The translations under genes and the position numbers were made by a program. Below are positions 20,044-24,936 of a stretch of DNA of 24,936 bases, piece by piece. Within the stretch, counting starts at the first letter, position 1, and each line of letters starts with the position of its first letter. This stretch comes from Gamarada debralockiae (lineage: Eukaryota; Ascomycota; Leotiomycetes; Helotiales; Hyphodiscaceae), in contig NXFV01000952.1 of the NCBI GenBank assembly GCA_002803225.1, positions 1 to 24,936 on the forward strand. Direction: 5' to 3'. The notes under the pieces are model-generated. The model was not told where the DNA came from, did not search any database, and saw nothing but the letters and a program-made list of their open reading frames with translations.

Positions 20044-22220
20044 AACTTTTTCTTTCTTTTGTACTTTCATTTTTTTTAAACTTGGATATCTGATGAGCAT
20101 TTCTTTGGGGGGAGTTTGCCTTGATGCGTGACTGGGATACATTTCTTTACCTTTTCCTATGTCGCCTCTCGTTGGATATGGGGGTAATGGTCTGTTGGTT
20201 GCTGGAGTGTTTGGGTTTATATTGCATAGATAGTTTGTCGAATTAGATGTTGATCGCCACATTCTCTTTTTTTCTGCCATGTGAATGAGGTCCCCGCTCT
20301 CGAATTCGCCTTCACATTCCCAAGATTGATCAGACGTGTTTCCACTAGTAGTGAATCATAAGATAGCAAGACTGCAACTAAGGCCAAAGAGGACTAAATA
20401 AGATGGCACGTGAATGCCCAGTTCACAACCAGCAAGACCATATTGAAGATGACGAAAATGTCATGGTTGGTTGGTTGGAAGATCGTATGCTTTTATGGAT
20501 TCATGGATATTTGTGCAAGTAAGCTCCCATTATCATGCGGCCTGAGAAAATATGGCGAGAGGTGCGGGTTGAGAGTTATTTAGAGTAGGTCGTTGTTGAG
20601 AAATGACAAAGAGAATGTCCGGGCAATGAGATTGTTATTGATAAGAAGCATTTGTAAGAATTTTTGAAGCAGGGTATTGAAAAGTGCTGAAATGCCAAGG
20701 TTGTGTATATATGTCTTTCGGTTCTTGGAAAGGGTAAACCTCCGGAAGGACGGCTAGGTATTGAGCCGCTTCCGCACCAGGACGCGATACTGGCAGCCAA
20801 ATTGCTCATCATTCGTATGCAAAGAGTTTCGCTGCAGATTTACTTCTCTCGGCTCTATTGTGAATATGAGGGTCCTTCAATTGAGCCACGTATTGGCGAG
20901 CTAGTCATAGTGGTCCATACCAACGCTCCTCACCATTAGTCCAAGGATTCAGCCGCTCAGTACCTTTTTGGTAATCTCTTAGTGGCAGGTTACGAAGAGT
21001 TCCTGGAAGATTCTGTTTATTAACCGGCATTAAACCTATTTCCTCCTCCACATATGTCGGCAGTGCACGACATAAAGCCCGCCGATCTCCACCGATTTCT
21101 TCACCTTGAGAAGTGCCAGCCCGCGTACAAAGACCACACTTTGTCCTAGCCCAAAGTATAATAGATTGTCTAGGTTCCAGGGTGGCTTCGTGCCCCAACG
21201 TCCCTCTGCATCCCAGTAGATACTCAAGTGTTGAATATTCGTAGCTTTTCGCTGCAGTTTTTCGAAGAGTAGGCACCATCACTGAGGACTAGGTGCGAAG
21301 GAGGTCGCGAAAACAAAGATGAAGAGACCGGAGATTAGAGCGGCGCTGTTTGTCCTAGGCAAGTCATAAGGGCGTCAGGTTCCGAAACGTTAACGGTGAG
21401 GACGGGAGGAGTTCATTCGAGGCGTCGTTGAGGGTATCGAGTTTCTGCAAAGCGGGGTCAGTCCTCTTTACCCGTCTATAACCTTTTCGGTCATGGAAAA
21501 GATGTATGGCGAGGAATACATGATGAATCGAGATGATACCAAAACCTCTGGGTCTTTGAAGAATATAGGCAGGTGGAGAGCTTTCTGTGTGGAAGAAGGC
21601 GGGCATGGCAGAACTGGGCGGCACTGTTGATTGGCCAATGTTTCTTTCCTGCACGAAGGGCATTTTGCGTTGCCCAGGAGAGGTTAGACGGCCGACTCCC
21701 CCGCCGCCACGATCTTTATGTATAGTCGTCGCTACGGTTGCAGGGGTTGCGAAATAGATGCATCTATATGCAGAGATGCAGCCGGGTGGAGCGTCTTATT
21801 GCTTTTTCTCCTATTTAGCCTTTTGGTCATAATAGCAGATCGCATTATCCTCATAATTTTGATGAAGCGCATCTACCGAGCTTACTCAGATGACCACCAA
21901 GCATCAGAGTAAGGTATCGCACCTAACAAGTTATGTAACCTGGGTTACAACATACACAACAAGTTGTGGCAAAAGTACATAGACAACAAAGAAGCGCCGG
22001 AGAGAAACTCGAATAAGCTCGGCCTGGCTGGCGTAGGGTTGACCCGGACCGAGTGCCCAGTCGGGTACCCAGGAGCGGCGCTGTGCGTTAAAACCCGTGA
22101 GCTGTTCATGAACCACCCTTCACCATATGGCTTGTTGGCAGGTCACTCTGCATTTAAACGCATACCAAAATTCCAGCCGACGGAGACTATCTCAAATTGA
22201 CAATAGCCGTCTTCCTCATC
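20044..22220. other. Intergenic region between PKS and MDR reductase, no intact gene seen
   Basis: This begins with the PKS 3' untranslated region (T-rich, 20044-20085). No complete gene is supported. Two weak coding signals exist: a Trp-rich open stretch on the minus strand (21036-21281, listed as a possible relic) and a 64-codon plus-strand frame at 21718-21912 with one hydrophobic segment. The minus-strand frame at 21364-21663 has no recognisable motif. Confidence 0.5.
21036..21281 (-). pseudogene. Possible coding relic, Trp-rich fragment of unknown family
   Basis: An 81-codon open stretch on the minus strand has protein-like composition: FEKLQRKATNIQHLSIYW followed by a segment with GRWGTKPPWNLDNLLYFG. 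A stop lies directly upstream, the frame has no ATG at its left end, and I found no splice join that extends it. It recalls fragments of large families of fungal hypothetical proteins, but I name no family. It may be a decayed gene or a chance open frame. Confidence 0.25.
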
Positions 22221-23372
22221 TCATTCGTCCACCTTGACAATAATCTTCCCTCTAGCCCTGCCGGACCACAAGACATCGTAGCCTCCTAGGATATTCTTAA
22301 AACTCCAAACACTATCCACCAGAACTTTCAGTTTCCCGTCAGCGACCATTCCTACCAGCTCCTGCCTCTCGTCTCTCGTGGCATCCATCATATAGACTGT
22401 CTTCCACTTCCTTCCGGCGCCGCCTAGCCACGTAGGAGTCGGCCAGAGATAATTGCACATCATCTTCCAAAGAGCAAACGCAAAGCTCGGCAACGTCATT
22501 AGCTTCGGCTTTATGATTGTTGCCACGTATGCCTTCCCTGGCTTTAGAAATGCCGCGCTAGCGTTGTAGAGCTCCTGGATACCGATACAGTCGATAACAC
22601 TATCAAACTTCTGGGCCGTGAAGCGATAGGAGAGCTCTCTTGCCAGATTGTCATGCGTGGTGTAGTCAATGACCTATCGAAAATCAGTACCAGCCAGATC
22701 AAGGGTTATATGGCAAGAGTATACCTCATCCGCGCCCAAGCCCTTCACCAAGTCAGCATTTCTGCCTGATGAGATGCCGACGACTACGCCGCTCTCCCCC
22801 ACAATGTTCCGTACAACTTGTACTACCATTGTTCCCACGCCGCCACTTGCGCCATTGATGAGCACTCGATGACCGGGTTGTACTCCAGCGTCGCGTGCCA
22901 TTCGGGTGGCGGTCATGCCGGCGAGCATCAAGCCTGCTGCGTCTCTGACGGACACGCCATCGGGCAGCTTCACTACCAGCTCGGCCGGCACAGCTATATG
23001 AGTTGCCAATGCCCCGATTCCGGCAGCACTGAGTGCCGTAGGTATCATGCCAACAACCAGGTCACCCTGTTTGACATGGAGTTCAACAGACTGTGAGTCA
23101 GGGGGAGTCCAAGTATTCAGGACCTCACCGGAGAATTCAATCTCTGGTATCGAGGACTTCGCGTGGGTAAAGATGGGAATAATTGCAATGAAGTAGGAGC
23201 CTCCAGGGTTGAGAGCGGCGTGAGATACCTTCACCAGAACCCAGGGCTGGTGTTGATACACCTTGGGTATTGCAATCGCAGGCGGCAGCGAGGGAACACA
23301 GATAGACTCAAGACGAAGCACATCTCGGGGCACACCACGAGCGCTGAACCGCCACGCTGTTGCAGTATCCAT
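22221..23372 (-). CDS. Zinc-independent MDR reductase (quinone-oxidoreductase-like)
   Basis: Two exons: 23372-22725, then a 51-bp intron (22724-22674, donor GTATAC, acceptor ATAG), then 22673-22221. The product has 366 residues. The join reads GLGADE-VIDYTTHDN, a conserved place in this family. The N-terminal GroES-like part includes VKVSHAALNPGG (about 47-58) and IEFSGEV. The NADPH-binding motif is INGASGGVGTMVVQ (172-185). FDSVIDCIG follows in exon 2, and the C-terminal end is GKIIVKVDE. Catalytic-zinc Cys/His ligands and the structural-zinc cysteine cluster are absent, which places it with quinone oxidoreductases, enoyl reductases and RTN4IP1-like proteins rather than zinc alcohol dehydrogenases. 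It should reduce an enone or quinone with NADPH in the cytosol. It is convergent with the PKS across about 2.2 kb. Similar enzymes act as trans-enoyl reductases in some polyketide clusters, but a non-reducing PKS needs none. Confidence 0.9.
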
Positions 23373-24873
23373 TGCTATAGTGTCTCAACGCTAGCAAAAT
23401 TGGCGATGAAATTGTGTCTTTATTGCCAGTATAGATGATTAGAGGGACTTGTATCCGGCGGATGAGCCCTTACGGCTTGGCTGGTGCGAAAAGCCTGCGA
23501 AAACATGGAGCTCTGGCACCGTTAGGAGAAACCTAGCAAAATGCACAGCCTAAAGGAAGCGAGAGTCCGTCTTTAAATATCCCAGAGATATCGTGGTTTC
23601 CTAGCTCAACTCATTGCAACGCCAATGATATTTGCCGGGAGCACCCCCGGAAATGATGTCTCGCGGAAGCCAGTGTCTAAACCAACACCAAAACAGTTGG
23701 GGATTCCACTCTGCCCCGAGCAGCCCTCACCTCCAACCTAAGGCCTTAGATCCAATCATTGGCAGCGGGGATGTTTCGCTGTACAGATCTCCTTCGCCGG
23801 CTGAAGACATGATTGGATGTAGAGCATTCTTATCCAGGCATCAGGCTTGGCTGCCTAGAATGGACTCCCTTATGACCCGATTCGAGGCTGCTCCCAGGCC
23901 ACCTGATTGTTCCCTTCCCCGCGGTTAAAGCCGCACCACAGAATGCGGTGGAAACGTTGACTGTCTTCCTGTTAAATTATTCCCAATGCCCGTATCTCCT
24001 GTGCCTTTGGATATGCTTTTCGATCTTGAGCCCCGCCCTCGGCTTGGTGTCCACTTTGGAACCCCTACAGACTAAGGCGGCATATAGCGCCTATTCTGTG
24101 ACTATTCACTCCGCCTGTGACATTTCCTCTGCCGTGTGTAGATCTTGTAGACATCGTGGAAAGTTGGGTTGGTTATGCGGACGGAACCACGGCCAGATAC
24201 TGAGCCACTTGTAAGAAAACGTACTGACTAAATTCAACTTGCGTCTTCAATGTTACGTGATAATACAGTCATATCAACGCAGGTGTTGCGTATTCCCGAA
24301 ATTGTTCAAGTCGTATTAATAGGTACCGACCTGCGTGACGGATTTGCCTCTTACACCGCGTACATTGTTGACGATAGTTTGAAAGCACTATATAGAGTAT
24401 TGCAAGCTCTGAATTACTTGATTTCCGGTCTAGAATAGCGAAAAGATAAAGGTGACAACGTTATCTTAAAGAAGTTTTAGTCGCAGCATCGTAGGGCACA
24501 GTGCGAAAATCGAGCGACAAGACAGAATATTAAGCGCTTGTTACAGAGCACACTGATCATAGCACTATAAAATTATCAATGTGTGCGCAGATGCTGAGTT
24601 TGCTTAAAAGCTAAAGTACAGTACCTCCGACTTCCAGAACACAGGGGTGTTCTCGATCCAGCGTCGAGAAGTTCAGTGACGTAATGTTTTGAGGCTTGTC
24701 ACGTGGCGACCTCTCAATCAGTAATGTTGGGGTTACCAACAGCTCCCAGAACTGAGGTCCCCGCCGCCGGTCTCCGCGAATTCGCCAATCATCCCTGAAA
24801 ATTGAAAACGGAGCACTTCCGTCGCCAAATTTCTCAGAGGTTTAACCTATTATAATTTCACCACATAAGAAAG
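23373..24873. other. Right-flank region, no gene seen
   Basis: This contains the promoter of the MDR reductase immediately right of 23372. No open frame here has a recognisable domain or joins across a convincing intron. A CACGTG core occurs near 24701 (GTCACGTGG). No RNA gene was recognised. Confidence 0.5.
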
Positions 24874-24936
24874 AAAAAAAAAAAAAAAAAAAAATTTTAT
24901 TTTTTTATTTTAAATTTTATAAAAAAATTTTATATA
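24874..24936. repeat. Pure A/T low-complexity tract at window end
   Basis: A run of 21 A residues (24874-24894) leads into a stretch of only A and T to the last base, 63 bases in all with no G or C. This suggests the start of an AT-rich block or an assembly edge. Confidence 0.85.

Noticed and set aside
22221..23372. Zinc-dependent alcohol dehydrogenase call for the MDR gene
   Set aside because: The catalytic and structural zinc ligands are absent, so the quinone-oxidoreductase-like branch fits better.
23922..23952. Short hairpin-like inverted repeats around GCGGTTAAAGCCGC and CCGCA...TGCGG
   Set aside because: Stems are only 4-5 base pairs and are not linked to a gene end, so they are expected by chance.
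23632..24438. Short plus-strand open frames of 62-98 codons right of the reductase
   Set aside because: No motif or supported splicing, and composition does not look protein-like.

Overview
The window reads as nuclear DNA of a filamentous ascomycete (Pezizomycotina). Its genes carry short introns of 48-64 bp with GTNNGT donors and AG acceptors, intergenic gaps run from 0.5 to 2.4 kb, and it holds a non-reducing polyketide synthase with the fungal-specific SAT and PT domains. I cannot resolve the genus from sequence alone. Seven protein-coding genes are well supported. Six are spliced, and I rebuilt their exons from reading frame and splice sites. No rRNA, tRNA, CRISPR array or intact transposon was seen.

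Layout, left to right. (1) A FAD-dependent monooxygenase on the minus strand (618-1850) is divergent from (2) a four-exon serine beta-lactamase-fold esterase/acyltransferase of the LovD type (2500-3913, plus). (3) A thiamine-diphosphate enzyme of the oxalyl-CoA decarboxylase / 2-hydroxyacyl-CoA lyase family (4860-6685, minus) is divergent across 551 bp from (4) an acyl-CoA/oxalyl-CoA synthetase of the Pcs60/AAE3 type (7237-9008, plus). (5) A Frm2/Hbn1-type nitroreductase (10415-11132, plus). (6) After a 2.4 kb gene-poor gap, a 2140-residue non-reducing PKS, SAT-KS-MAT-PT-ACP-ACP-TE (13523-20043, plus). (7) After 2.2 kb with no clear gene, apart from one possible coding relic, a zinc-independent MDR (quinone-oxidoreductase-like) reductase (22221-23372, minus). 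The last 63 bases are pure A/T, which suggests a contig end or the edge of an AT-rich block.

How the genes may work together. The clearest functional unit is the divergent pair 3/4: a ligase that makes an acyl-CoA and a ThDP enzyme that decarboxylates or cleaves an acyl-CoA. This is the two-step logic of CoA-dependent oxalate degradation, or alternatively of 2-hydroxy-acid chain shortening. The PKS should make an aromatic polyketide of the naphthopyrone/tetrahydroxynaphthalene kind. No dedicated melanin reductase or dehydratase, transporter or pathway transcription factor lies in the window. The monooxygenase, LovD-like acyltransferase and MDR reductase are enzyme types common in secondary-metabolite clusters, so a loose cluster is possible but unproven. 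Candidate regulatory DNA includes an inverted GATA repeat before gene 2, a GC-rich palindrome inside the 3/4 divergent promoter, TATA boxes before genes 5 and 6, and CACGTG E-boxes upstream of both.
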